The notes: a model not told the origin generated them from the letters alone. Positions 1-5,376 are shown, counted from the stretch's first letter. The stretch is 8,867 nucleotides of DNA from Embleya sp040605455 (GCF_040605455.1 NZ_JBEXCV010000241.1:1-8867); one strand, 5' to 3'. Made by a program: numbers and translations.

Positions 1-701
1 GCGGATGGTCACCCATCAAGTACCCCTCAGGGTCTTCTGCGCGGCCGCCGCCGAGGGCACGGGAACGACACAGTCGGACCGCCGCCGCCCAGCGCTACTA
101 CGTCCAGGCCGCCCGCCTGGCCGACGAGGCCGGCGACCCGCTGACGCGCGCGAGCGCCCTGCGGTCCCTGGCCGTCCAAGCGCTCGAACTCGGCCACGCG
201 GCGCCGGCGCTCGACCTCGCGGACGCCGCCGCACAGGCCGCGCGCGGGCACTGCCCCGTACGCCAACAAGCGTGGATCACCGGCATCCAGGCCGAAGCCC
301 ACGCCGCCGCCGGGGACGGAGCCGCCGCCCGCACGAGCCTGCGCGCCGCCGAACGCGGCGTCGAACGCGCCGACTCCCCGGCCGGGTGGTCCGGCGGCTA
401 CGTCGCCGCCTCGTGGCAGCACCAAACCGGCCTCGCCCTCGGCCACCTGGGCAACCTGAACGCAGCCGAACTGCACCTGGCCGCCGCAGCCGCCGGCCGC
501 ACCCCAAACGAGAACCGCACCCGCACGCTCATCACCGTGCGCCTGGCCGCGGTCCAGGTGCGCCGCGGCCACCTCGACGCGGCCGCCGCGACGATCGCTG
601 CTCTCGGCACCGACCTCGCGCTGGTCGACTGCGCGCGCGTGCGCACCGAACTCGCCGCACTGCGCGACGCCTGCGACCGAACCGGTCCGCCACGGTGGTG
701 A
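1..701 (+). CDS. C-terminal TPR-like tail of a transcriptional regulator, 5' partial
   Basis: The frame ending in TGA at 699-701 is open to the left edge and has near-perfect G/C at third codon positions from about base 80. It encodes about 205 residues of alanine-rich helical repeats beginning near AQRYYVQAARLADEAGD, with recurring 'A..L..A...G....A' spacing. This is how the TPR-like sensory tail of actinobacterial Cro/C1 (XRE)-type HTH regulators reads. The DNA-binding front is not in the window. The first 50 or so bases are less coding-like (residues such as GWSPIKYPSG), so the gene may be broken near the edge rather than simply cut by the window. It points toward the peptide/methyltransferase operon that begins 312 bases downstream, so it could be that operon's regulator; that link is inference. 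A SARP or NB-ARC-type regulator tail is an alternative. Confidence 0.7.
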   Translation, partial: GWSPIKYPSGSSARPPPRARERHSRTAAAQRYYVQAARLADEAGDPLTRASALRSLAVQALELGHAAPALDLADAAAQAARGHCPVRQQAWITGIQAEAHAAAGDGAAARTSLRAAERGVERADSPAGWSGGYVAASWQHQTGLALGHLGNLNAAELHLAAAAAGRTPNENRTRTLITVRLAAVQVRRGHLDAAAATIAALGTDLALVDCARVRTELAALRDACDRTGPPRW

Positions 702-946
702 GCGGTCGACGGCTCCCGCGCCGCAGCTGCGAGGGCGACGAACAGTCCGAGGCGTCGGCTTCGGTGCGCTCGGATGACGGGCCTTGCGAACGGACACACG
801 CGGACGCGTAGCCCGGTGAGCGAGAGGGCCGGGAGCGGACACCGCCCTTCGACAGCCGAGACCACCGGAACATCGTCGTGCGTGCAAGGCAGCCCCACGT
901 TCACTCCCTGCCGCCCGATTCGCCACAGTCGTGGCGGCGGAATCTT

Positions 947-956
947 GTGATCACAT
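947..956. promoter_or_regulatory. Palindrome, possible operator
   Basis: TGTGATCACA is a perfect 10-bp palindrome 57 bases before the start codon at 1014. It resembles two fused CRP half-sites but lacks the 6-base spacer of a CRP site, so no regulator is assigned. Confidence 0.3.
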
Positions 957-1000
957 GCTGTGAGCGTGCAAGCTCGATCCGTCATGGCGGTTCGAGGTGG

Positions 1001-1006
1001 GGGAGG
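1001..1006 (+). promoter_or_regulatory. Ribosome binding site for the 39-residue peptide gene
   Basis: GGGAGG lies 7 nt before the ATG at 1014. This spacing favours ATG over the adjacent GTG at 1011, which would have only 4 nt, and it is the main evidence that the short frame is translated. Confidence 0.65.
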
Positions 1007-1013
1007 TCGTGTG

Positions 1014-1133
1014 ATGGGTGAGCACGAGGGCGACAAGGACTTCGGGCAGCAAAAGCCCAGCCCGGACCGGTCCAAGCCCGCGCCGGTGCCCGGCCGGCAC
1101 AAGAAGGACGACCCGAAGAAGGACGGCAAGTGA
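1014..1133 (+). CDS. Candidate RiPP (imiditide-type) precursor peptide
   Basis: The frame encodes 39 residues: M1 to F10 is acidic (E3, E5, D7, D9), a proline-rich middle follows (P15, P17, P22, P24, P26), and the tail from R28 is strongly basic, reading RHKKDDPKKDGK. There is no Cys and only two Ser, which argues against a lanthipeptide precursor. Its TGA overlaps the GTG start of the methyltransferase gene by 4 nt, so the two are translationally coupled. Known of the family: imiditides are RiPPs in which a PIMT-like methyltransferase esterifies one Asp of a linear precursor, which then cyclises to aspartimide, and recognition relies on charge-charge contacts. Inferred: this peptide is the substrate, with D37 (followed by G38, the sequence context most prone to aspartimide) as the favoured site and D32/D33 as alternatives. 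It could instead be an unrelated small charged protein or a fortuitous frame. Confidence 0.62.
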   Translation: MGEHEGDKDFGQQKPSPDRSKPAPVPGRHKKDDPKKDGK

Positions 1134-2296
1134 CCGAGCCCGACCCGTCCGCGCGCGCCGCCCGCCTCGCCGACACCGTTACTGCGTCAGTGCCCGGCCT
1201 CGACCCGCGCTGGCACCGCGCCGTCGCGACCGTGCGCCGCGACCTGTTCCTGCCGGACCGGGTGTGGACCGACACCGGCCCCCTGGACCGCGCGGTCGAC
1301 GAGAAATCCTGGTGGGACGCCGCCTACGACGACATCCCGGTCATCACGGCCGTGGACGGCAGCCCGGGCCGGGAGGACTGGCCGACCTCGTCCGCGTCCC
1401 AGCCCTCCGTCGTCGCGGCGATGCTCGACCTCCTCGACCCGACCACCGGCCCGTTCCTGGAGATCGGCACCGGGACCGGCTGGAACGCGAGCCTCCTGCG
1501 CGCCGCCACCGGCCACGACGTCGTCAGCGTCGAGATCGACCCCGACCTCGCCCGAGCCGCCCGCGGCGCGTGCGAACGCGCGGGTGTGGACCCGCGCATC
1601 GTCACCGCCGACGGCACCCTGGGCCACCCGACCACCGCCCCCTACGCGGCGGTGGTCGCGACCTGCTCCGTCCACACCGTCCCAGCCGCGTGGATCGAAC
1701 AGACCCGCCCCGGTGGCACGCTCGTCGTTCCGTGGACCTCGCCGTGGGTTTCCTACGGCATCGCCCGCCTCACCCGCCACCAGGACGGCGGAGCGTCGGG
1801 CCCGTTCGCGGCCCTGGGCTCGTTCATGCCCCTGCGCGCCGCGGCGGCAGGCTACGACCCCGACCCCCCGGCCGTCGACCACGACGCGCCCGTCCGCGAG
1901 CGCGTCTCGACCCTGGCCCCTTGGACGGTGCAACCCGACGAACCCGACGCCGCGTTCGCCGTCGGCGCGACCCTGCCGGGCCTGCGCCACCTCACCGCCC
2001 GCGCCGACGACCCCGAACCCGGACAGTGGTGCTGCACCCTGCGCGTGATCGACGCCTCGGGAGCGAACTGGGCCGACATCGATCACGAACACGACCGCGA
2101 CGACGGCCCGTTCACCGTCACCGTCCACGGCGAACGCGACGTGTGGGCCGACATCGAAGATGCCCACGCCCGCTGGGTAGCCCGAGGCCGCCCGGGGCCG
2201 GAACGCTTCGGCCTGACCGTGACACCCGACGGCACCCAACGCATCTGGTTCGACGCCCCGACCGGACCCACCCGGCCGCTCGCCCCGGATGCCTGA
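1130..2296 (+). CDS. Protein-isoaspartate O-methyltransferase homologue, RiPP-associated type
   Basis: A 388-residue SAM-dependent methyltransferase of the PCMT/PIMT class. Visible features in order: a PIMT-like entry segment SSASQPSVVAAMLDLL (87-102), SAM-binding motif I FLEIGTGTGW (109-118), motif II acidic residue in VVSVEIDPDLARAAR (131-145), and RPGGTLVVPW (193-202), which matches the 'KPGGRLVIP' strand of PIMTs. About 190 extra residues follow, far beyond a housekeeping PIMT (about 210-230 aa), ending in FGLTVTPDGTQRIWFDAP (360-377). I recall this kind of C-terminal block from methyltransferases tied to RiPP clusters (ATP-grasp, FxLD lanthipeptide and imiditide systems). No maturase of those other classes is in the window, so a standalone aspartimide-forming enzyme acting on the peptide from 1014 is the best reading. 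Start: GTG at 1130 inside the preceding stop (GTGA). It converges with the minus gene ending at 2302, 5 nt away. Confidence 0.92.
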   Translation: MTEPDPSARAARLADTVTASVPGLDPRWHRAVATVRRDLFLPDRVWTDTGPLDRAVDEKSWWDAAYDDIPVITAVDGSPGREDWPTSSASQPSVVAAMLDLLDPTTGPFLEIGTGTGWNASLLRAATGHDVVSVEIDPDLARAARGACERAGVDPRIVTADGTLGHPTTAPYAAVVATCSVHTVPAAWIEQTRPGGTLVVPWTSPWVSYGIARLTRHQDGGASGPFAALGSFMPLRAAAAGYDPDPPAVDHDAPVRERVSTLAPWTVQPDEPDAAFAVGATLPGLRHLTARADDPEPGQWCCTLRVIDASGANWADIDHEHDRDDGPFTVTVHGERDVWADIEDAHARWVARGRPGPERFGLTVTPDGTQRIWFDAPTGPTRPLAPDA

Positions 2297-2301
2297 GCAC
2301 G

Positions 2302-2553
2302 TCACAAAGGGCGGCACGGGCCGCTCGCGGACACGGCGACGACGCGAGATCCGCCGGGTGTGGGAATCGGCCTCTCGTACGTGTCCGGCGCCGGCTCGAC
2401 GTCGCCCTCGAACCCGTCGCCCGCCGCGTCGTCCGTCGCGTACGGATCGACCCGAAGCGGCCACCCCCGGCGCGGGCCCGCCCCGCCGCGTCGTGCGCGA
2501 ACGTCCCGCTGCGCCGCGACCGCGCGGTCCTCGGCGGGGGTCGGCGGCGGCAT
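2302..2553 (-). CDS. Small hypothetical protein, acidic C-terminal half; start uncertain
   Basis: I do not recognise the family. From the ATG at 2553 the frame gives 83 residues, with G/C at nearly every third position and a typical protein composition in the segment PLRVDPYATDDAAGDGFEGD (32-51) and on to TYERPIPTP. The same high-GC3 frame continues upstream to about 2625, reading LWRCYRCRYAWG, a possible CxxC zinc-knuckle start, but no ATG or GTG lies in front of it. The real start is therefore a rare CTG at 2625, the internal ATG at 2553 (weak AGGGA about 10 nt upstream), or lost by recombination with the plus-strand gene that abuts it. The C-terminus converges with the methyltransferase gene, 5 nt apart. 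All plus-strand frames here are arginine-rich shadows. Confidence 0.5.
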   Translation of the reverse strand: MPPPTPAEDRAVAAQRDVRARRGGAGPRRGWPLRVDPYATDDAAGDGFEGDVEPAPDTYERPIPTPGGSRVVAVSASGPCRPL

Positions 2554-2627
2554 CGGGACGACGTCCCTCGGCCGCCGGGTCGCCGCGGTGCCCCATGCGT
2601 ACCGGCAGCGGTAGCAGCGCCACAGGG

Positions 2628-3008
2628 GTGGCGCCGCCGGGGTGGCCGCGCGGGGTGCGTGTGCCCGGCGAGGCGGGGTGGGGGGACACCGCCGCCGCGT
2701 GGTTGTTCGACCTGGTCCCGCCCGGCTACCGCGACCACCCTGTGTTGCGCGCGTTCCCGCTGGTCCTGGCCCGGATGGCCCGCCAACACGTCGCGGCCGC
2801 GCTCGCGGCGGCGCGGGACGGGTACGGCACCGCCCGGGTCGACCTGCGCGGCGCGGTGCCGGTGCACGCGATGGACGGGGTGTTGCGGATGTACGAGTAC
2901 GAGGGCTCCCGCCTCGCGGTGACCGAGCGCGCGGTGGGCCTGGTCGAGCGGGCGCCGGCCGGCGAACGCCGGCCCGCCCGGCCCCGCCAGGCCGACCCGA
3001 CCGGCTAG
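2628..3008 (+). CDS. Conserved-looking hypothetical protein (WLFDLVPPGYR type)
   Basis: 126 residues from a GTG at 2628; an in-frame ATG at 2595 would add 11, but neither has a clear ribosome binding site. The core AAAWLFDLVPPGYRDHPVL (22-40) followed by LARMARQHVAAALAAARDGY (47-66) and YEYEGSRLAVTERAVGLVE (89-107) is helical, has clean codon bias and resembles small uncharacterised streptomycete proteins I have seen with 'AVxWLxDxxPxxYR' openings; I cannot name a function. No signal peptide or membrane segment is visible. The last 17 residues (AGERRPARPRQADPTG region) are low-complexity. The gene sits alone on the plus strand between two minus-strand frames, and its TAG lies in a CTAG that also reads as a stop on the other strand. 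Confidence 0.7.
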   Translation: MAPPGWPRGVRVPGEAGWGDTAAAWLFDLVPPGYRDHPVLRAFPLVLARMARQHVAAALAAARDGYGTARVDLRGAVPVHAMDGVLRMYEYEGSRLAVTERAVGLVERAPAGERRPARPRQADPTG

Positions 3009-3260
3009 CCCGGAGACCTCGTCCGCGACCCGCTCGGCCGCGAGCGCGACCGTCGCGGTGTCGTCGCTCGTCCCGTGCGAGCCGATGCCGTGCCACTCGC
3101 CCGGGTCCCACACCACCGGCACCTCGCCCAAGTGGGCCGCGCAGCCGAGTGCGGAGTGCTCGGCGCCGCCGCACGCGGCCACCCACCCCGGCAGCAGCGC
3201 GCCGGTGTCGTCGGTCGGCCCGCATGGTATGGGTCCTCCAGGGCCTGGCCCAGAACCCAC
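3009..3260 (-). pseudogene. Small hypothetical protein, possible zinc-binding; 3' end unresolved
   Basis: On the minus strand a frame from GTG at 3260 reads as a plausible protein for about 84 residues with very high GC3. Its core is ALLPGWVAACGGAEHSALGC (21-40), then AAHLGEVPVVWDPGEWHG and DDTATVALAAERVADEV. C30, H35, C40 and H43 form a possible zinc-binding set (C-x4-H-x4-C-x2-H). The frame has no stop near 3008 and would run antisense through the neighbouring plus-strand gene to 2118, which is unlikely to be real. A one-base frame slip near 3010-3020 would instead end it at the TAG at 3005-3007, convergent with the plus gene. The first 10 residues (GSGPGPGGP) do not look coding, so the front may also be lost. 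I treat it as a damaged or mis-sequenced small gene; family unknown. Confidence 0.42.
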
Positions 3261-3314
3261 CCGTCAACCCCGCCCGCTGCATCAAGGACGGCGTCGACGC
3301 TGTCGCCGACGGCG

Positions 3315-3323
3315 AAAAGGAGA
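3315..3323 (+). promoter_or_regulatory. Ribosome binding site of tpg
   Basis: AAAAGGAGA ends 5 nt before the GTG at 3329. It fixes the start at the position expected for the Tpg family (MGKIG...), rather than at the in-frame ATG at 3224. Confidence 0.75.
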
Positions 3324-3328
3324 CTCCC

Positions 3329-3895
3329 GTGGGCAAGATCGGCTACGGCCTCGACCAGGCCGCCCAACACGTCCTCACCCGCAAACCGCCGCAGTCGACG
3401 AAGGCCCGCGTCCGCTTCCTGCTCGGCGGGAACCAGGGCAGCACCCGTCGGGTCGTCCAGGTGCTCGGCGTCAGCCAACGCTCCGTCGAGCGCTACCTGA
3501 AAGGCGACCGCAAGAACCCGCCCGGCCCGGTGAACGCCCGCATCGACGCCGAGGTCCGCCGGCTGTGGCAACCCCAGGTCCGCCGCCGGGTCGAACAACG
3601 CGCGGCAGCCACCGGCGGCGTCATCGTCGAGACCAGGGCCAGGTTCGGATTCTCCTCGGCGGCCGGCTCCACCGACGACCCCCGCATGCGCCGCATCAGG
3701 CAACCGCTGTCGCCCACCCACGCCCAGGAACTGTTCGACGCCCACTACTCCGGCGCGTCCGAAAGGGACCTGGAGCGCATCGTTGCCGCAGGTCTTCAAC
3801 AGGCCTACTTCCAGGAAGGCGGTATGCGCGCCGACGACCTGGAGACCGTCGAACTCACCGACGTGGACTACGTCGAGTTCGACATCCGAGGCTGA
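3329..3895 (+). CDS. tpg: Telomere terminal protein Tpg
   Basis: 188 residues, matching the usual length of about 185 for streptomycete Tpg. Known of the family: Tpg is covalently attached to the 5' ends of linear chromosomes and plasmids and primes end-patching, recruited by Tap. Recognisable blocks: HVLTRKPPQSTKARVRFLLG (14-33), HTH-like GSTRRVVQVLGVSQRSVERY (37-56) followed by LKGDR, the conserved RLWQPQVR (78-85), VIVETRARFGF (98-108), GSTDDPRMRRI (113-123) and the acidic end LTDVDYVEFDI. T115 in GSTDDPR lies where I recall the deoxynucleotidylated Thr (Thr114) of S. coelicolor Tpg. The start is set by the strong ribosome binding site at 3315-3323. The frame is open further left: 35 codons from an ATG at 3224 have coding-like bias (LQGLAQNPPVNPARCIKDG...), possibly the end of a lost upstream gene fused in frame. 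No complete tap is present. A hairpin terminator follows at 3918. Confidence 0.9.
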   Translation: MGKIGYGLDQAAQHVLTRKPPQSTKARVRFLLGGNQGSTRRVVQVLGVSQRSVERYLKGDRKNPPGPVNARIDAEVRRLWQPQVRRRVEQRAAATGGVIVETRARFGFSSAAGSTDDPRMRRIRQPLSPTHAQELFDAHYSGASERDLERIVAAGLQQAYFQEGGMRADDLETVELTDVDYVEFDIRG

Positions 3896-3917
3896 AGCCG
3901 AACGCATGTTCGACAAC

Positions 3918-3950
3918 GGCGCCGCTCCCGAATCGGGGGCGGCGCCGCTT
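3918..3950. terminator. Bidirectional hairpin terminator between tpg and the first toxin gene
   Basis: Arms 3918-3930 (GGCGCCGCTCCCG) and 3934-3946 (CGGGGGCGGCGCC) form a 13-bp stem with one G-U wobble and a 3-nt loop, followed by a short T-rich run. A second 6-bp CGGCCG hairpin lies at 3960-3976. They sit between convergent genes ending at 3895 (plus) and 3987 (minus). Confidence 0.8.
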
Positions 3951-3986
3951 TGTCTTCCGCGGCCGGGTTACGGCCGGCGTGGGTGT

Positions 3987-4235
3987 TCAGCGGGGTTCGG
4001 GAACCGCGCGGACGACGGTGACCGTCAGGACGGATGCCGAGACCAGATAGACGATGAACACCTCGGTGACGGTGGCCTCGCGACGGTCCTTGTCACCTCC
4101 GATCGCGGCGCCGGAGCCGTACGGGTCGTTCGCGACCCGGTCGATGGCGCGGTCGAACGCGGCGCGCCTGGGCCGGGGGAGTTTGTCGAGTTCGCGGGCG
4201 GCCTCGGGCGCGTAGGCCACGCGGTAGGTGCTCAC
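3987..4235 (-). CDS. RelE/ParE-family toxin of TA module 1
   Basis: 82 residues from a GTG at 4235 that overlaps the preceding antitoxin stop by 4 nt. The N-terminus YRVAYAPEAARELDKLPRP followed by FDRAIDRVANDPYGSGA and the closing strands VFIVYLVSASVLTVTVVRAV match the RelE/ParE toxin fold (helical hairpin, then beta-sheet). Members act either as ribosome-dependent mRNA interferases or as gyrase poisons; which applies here cannot be told. The central strand usually reads 'R...YRI.Y', and here it is RREATVTEVFIVYLV, lacking the usual YRV/YRI arginine, so activity may be altered. Transcribed with the antitoxin from upstream. Confidence 0.82.
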   Translation of the reverse strand: MSTYRVAYAPEAARELDKLPRPRRAAFDRAIDRVANDPYGSGAAIGGDKDRREATVTEVFIVYLVSASVLTVTVVRAVPEPR

Positions 4236-4498
4236 GGGACGAACGGGGTGCCGTCGGCGTTGACCAGGCCGGAGAAGTCGCCGGCCTGGATGCGGTCCAT
4301 CAGGGCGTCGTCCTCCGCGCGGGCCTCGTCGGGCAGGGCGTAGTGGAGCACCGCGACACGCGGGAGTTCGTCCAGGGGCGTCTCGCCGATGGTCTTGTCG
4401 AACTCGGCCCGCCGTTCCTCGGGCAGAGCGGCGCGTATCTCGGCGAGCGTGTTCGGCAACGTCACAGTCCTGCCGCCGACCGTCGCGGTCCTGCCCAC
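4232..4498 (-). CDS. Putative antitoxin of TA module 1, unfamiliar family
   Basis: 88 residues from a GTG at 4498 with GGAGG 5 nt upstream; longer in-frame starts lack such support and have weaker codon bias. The protein reads TLPNTLAEIRAALPEERRAE (12-31), FDKTIGETPLDELPRV, then ALPDEARAEDDALMDRIQAG and DFSGLVNADGTPF. It is acidic and mostly helical, with no Phd, RHH or HTH motif that I can see. Role as antitoxin is inferred from size, acidity, position immediately upstream of a RelE/ParE-like toxin and the 4-nt overlap. It resembles small uncharacterised actinobacterial proteins with 'LP.ERR.EF....G.TP..ELP' blocks; I do not assign a DUF. No dyad operator is obvious upstream. Confidence 0.68.
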   Translation of the reverse strand: MGRTATVGGRTVTLPNTLAEIRAALPEERRAEFDKTIGETPLDELPRVAVLHYALPDEARAEDDALMDRIQAGDFSGLVNADGTPFVP

Positions 4499-4503
4499 GA
4501 TGT

Positions 4504-4508
4504 CCTCC
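4504..4508 (-). promoter_or_regulatory. Ribosome binding site deciding the start of the TA1 antitoxin
   Basis: CCTCC on the plus strand reads GGAGG on the minus strand, 5 nt before the GTG at 4498. Longer candidate starts (up to 4621) have no comparable site. Confidence 0.6.
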
Positions 4509-4690
4509 CAGACCCGTTCGACACGTTCTCCCGTCCCAGTCTGCCCGCTCGCTCGGGGCAACGGAACCGAAACCGGACTCCCCGCCCATCCGGTGCGGCC
4601 TGCGCGTCGCCAGGCGGCCACGGTTTGGGTGACCCGCGATTCCTGAGCACTTGAGTGAGCGGATGTCGCCAGGTGAAGTGCCCGACCACA

Positions 4691-4727
4691 CGCAGGGGCC
4701 CCGCCGTCCTACGGCGGGGCCCGTGCG
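4691..4727. terminator. Strong hairpin downstream of TA module 2
   Basis: Perfect 12-bp arms GGGCCCCGCCGT (4696-4707) and ACGGCGGGGCCC (4711-4722) with a 3-nt loop, extended by CGCA/TGCG outside one G-G mismatch. It lies 16 nt past the stop of the minus-strand toxin ending at 4743 and separates the two TA operons. No U tract is seen, as is usual in this type of genome. Confidence 0.78.
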
Positions 4728-4742
4728 TCGGGCGCGGCTCGA

Positions 4743-4994
4743 TTAGCTGAGGCGGCCGATGTGGATGACGACGATGGTCAAGGTCGTGTCGGTGATCTCG
4801 TACATCACGCGGTAGCGGCCGACGTGCATGCGCCGTAGGTCGGGGGAGCCGTACTCGAAGGTGCCGTCCGGGCGCGGGTCGTGGGCGAGGAGGTCGACGG
4901 CGTCCATGAGCTGTCGCAGGCCGTCGGGGTCGTCCTTGAGGAAACGGGCGGCCGTGTCGATCGCCGCCTCGTCCCAGACGATCGCGTACCTCAA
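4743..4994 (-). CDS. RelE/ParE-family toxin of TA module 2
   Basis: 83 residues from a TTG at 4994 that overlaps the antitoxin stop by 4 nt (TTGA); no separate ribosome binding site is visible, so expression depends on translational coupling. The sequence YAIVWDEAAIDTAARFLKDD (3-22), a helix, then FEYGSPDLRRMHVGRYRVMY (46-65) and IVVIHIGRLS is a classic RelE/ParE pattern, including the R-x-H-V-G-R-Y-R-V-x-Y strand and the terminal HIGR. The expected activity is ribosome-dependent mRNA cleavage, or gyrase inhibition if ParE-like. Confidence 0.9.
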   Translation of the reverse strand: MRYAIVWDEAAIDTAARFLKDDPDGLRQLMDAVDLLAHDPRPDGTFEYGSPDLRRMHVGRYRVMYEITDTTLTIVVIHIGRLS

Positions 4995-5245
4995 GCGCGG
5001 TCCAGCCCGAGTCGCGAACGCACCTCGTCGTGCGGAACACCCGCGGTCGCGTGCTCGGCCTGGCGGGCGCGGTACTGGGCGAGGGCCAAGGCGTCCTCGA
5101 GGTCGGCCAGCTCCTGGGGGTTGATGAGCACGGCCGCGGCCTGGCCGTGGTCGGTGATGGTGATGCGCTCGCGGGCGTGCGATGCCCGGCGTACCAGTGA
5201 TCCGAACCTGGCGCGGGCCTCGGTGATCGGCAAAGTCTCACTCAT
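4991..5245 (-). CDS. Phd/YefM-family antitoxin of TA module 2
   Basis: 84 residues. The N-terminal fold LPITEARARFGSLVRRASHA (5-24), then RITITDHGQAAAVLINPQELADLE, is the Phd/YefM DNA-binding and dimerisation domain; the C-terminal helix from about residue 50 would wrap the toxin. The family neutralises its toxin and represses its own operon. I chose the ATG at 5245 because it gives the usual MSETLPITEAR start and lies 7 nt after a good -10 element; an in-frame ATG at 5266 would add 7 residues. The 4-nt overlap with the toxin gene is typical. Confidence 0.92.
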   Translation of the reverse strand: MSETLPITEARARFGSLVRRASHARERITITDHGQAAAVLINPQELADLEDALALAQYRARQAEHATAGVPHDEVRSRLGLDRA

Positions 5246-5260
5246 GTACAGAAGTGTACG
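5243..5260 (-). promoter_or_regulatory. Promoter and dyad operator of TA module 2, probably leaderless
   Basis: On the minus strand TACACT (5258-5253) is a near-consensus -10 hexamer and the ATG follows 7 nt later, so transcription would begin at or next to the start codon. The arms GTACA (5246-5250) and TGTAC (5255-5259) form an inverted repeat over the -10 to start region, a sensible site for autorepression. No good -35 is visible. Confidence 0.55.
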
Positions 5261-5376
5261 CTTCATGCTCCCTCTCGCGGTGGTGATGCGGGGACGAACC
5301 GCCAAGGAAGACCCGGCCGAGAAAGCCGCAGCGATCGAAGAGCGAGCACCACGGACGGGGCCGCCGTCCGGGCCCG

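Larger units (their letters stand above)
702..1013. other. Intergenic region upstream of the peptide/methyltransferase operon
   Basis: I see no convincing gene here; open frames on both strands have arginine/proline-rich shadow composition. The stretch holds a perfect 10-bp palindrome TGTGATCACA (947-956), two copies of GCGTGCAAG (880-888 and 964-972) and, at its end, a good ribosome binding site. It is the expected place for the promoter and operator of the operon starting at 1014, but I find no convincing -35/-10 pair. Confidence 0.55.

Noticed and set aside
5..811. 268-codon plus frame rich in Arg and Pro
   Set aside because: It is a shadow of the TPR-tail gene in another frame: Arg/Pro-rich composition, poor third-position bias.
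947..956. CRP binding site
   Set aside because: The half-sites TGTGA and TCACA are directly joined; a CRP site needs a 6-base spacer.
398..1129. Minus-strand 243-codon frame across the regulator and the intergenic region
   Set aside because: Its segment near 880-984 (MTDRACTLTACDHK...) looks briefly protein-like, but the rest is antisense to the regulator and the peptide gene with no consistent codon bias or ribosome binding site.
1014..1133. Lanthipeptide, lasso or graspetide precursor
   Set aside because: There is no Cys, only two Ser, no lasso or ATP-grasp core pattern, and none of the matching enzymes is in the window.
2118..3260. 380-codon minus frame
   Set aside because: Only the first 84 or so codons look coding; the remainder is antisense to the plus gene at 2628-3008 and to the tail of the methyltransferase gene.
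4462..5241. 259-codon minus frame
   Set aside because: Arg/Pro-rich shadow running across the TA2 genes and the terminator hairpin.
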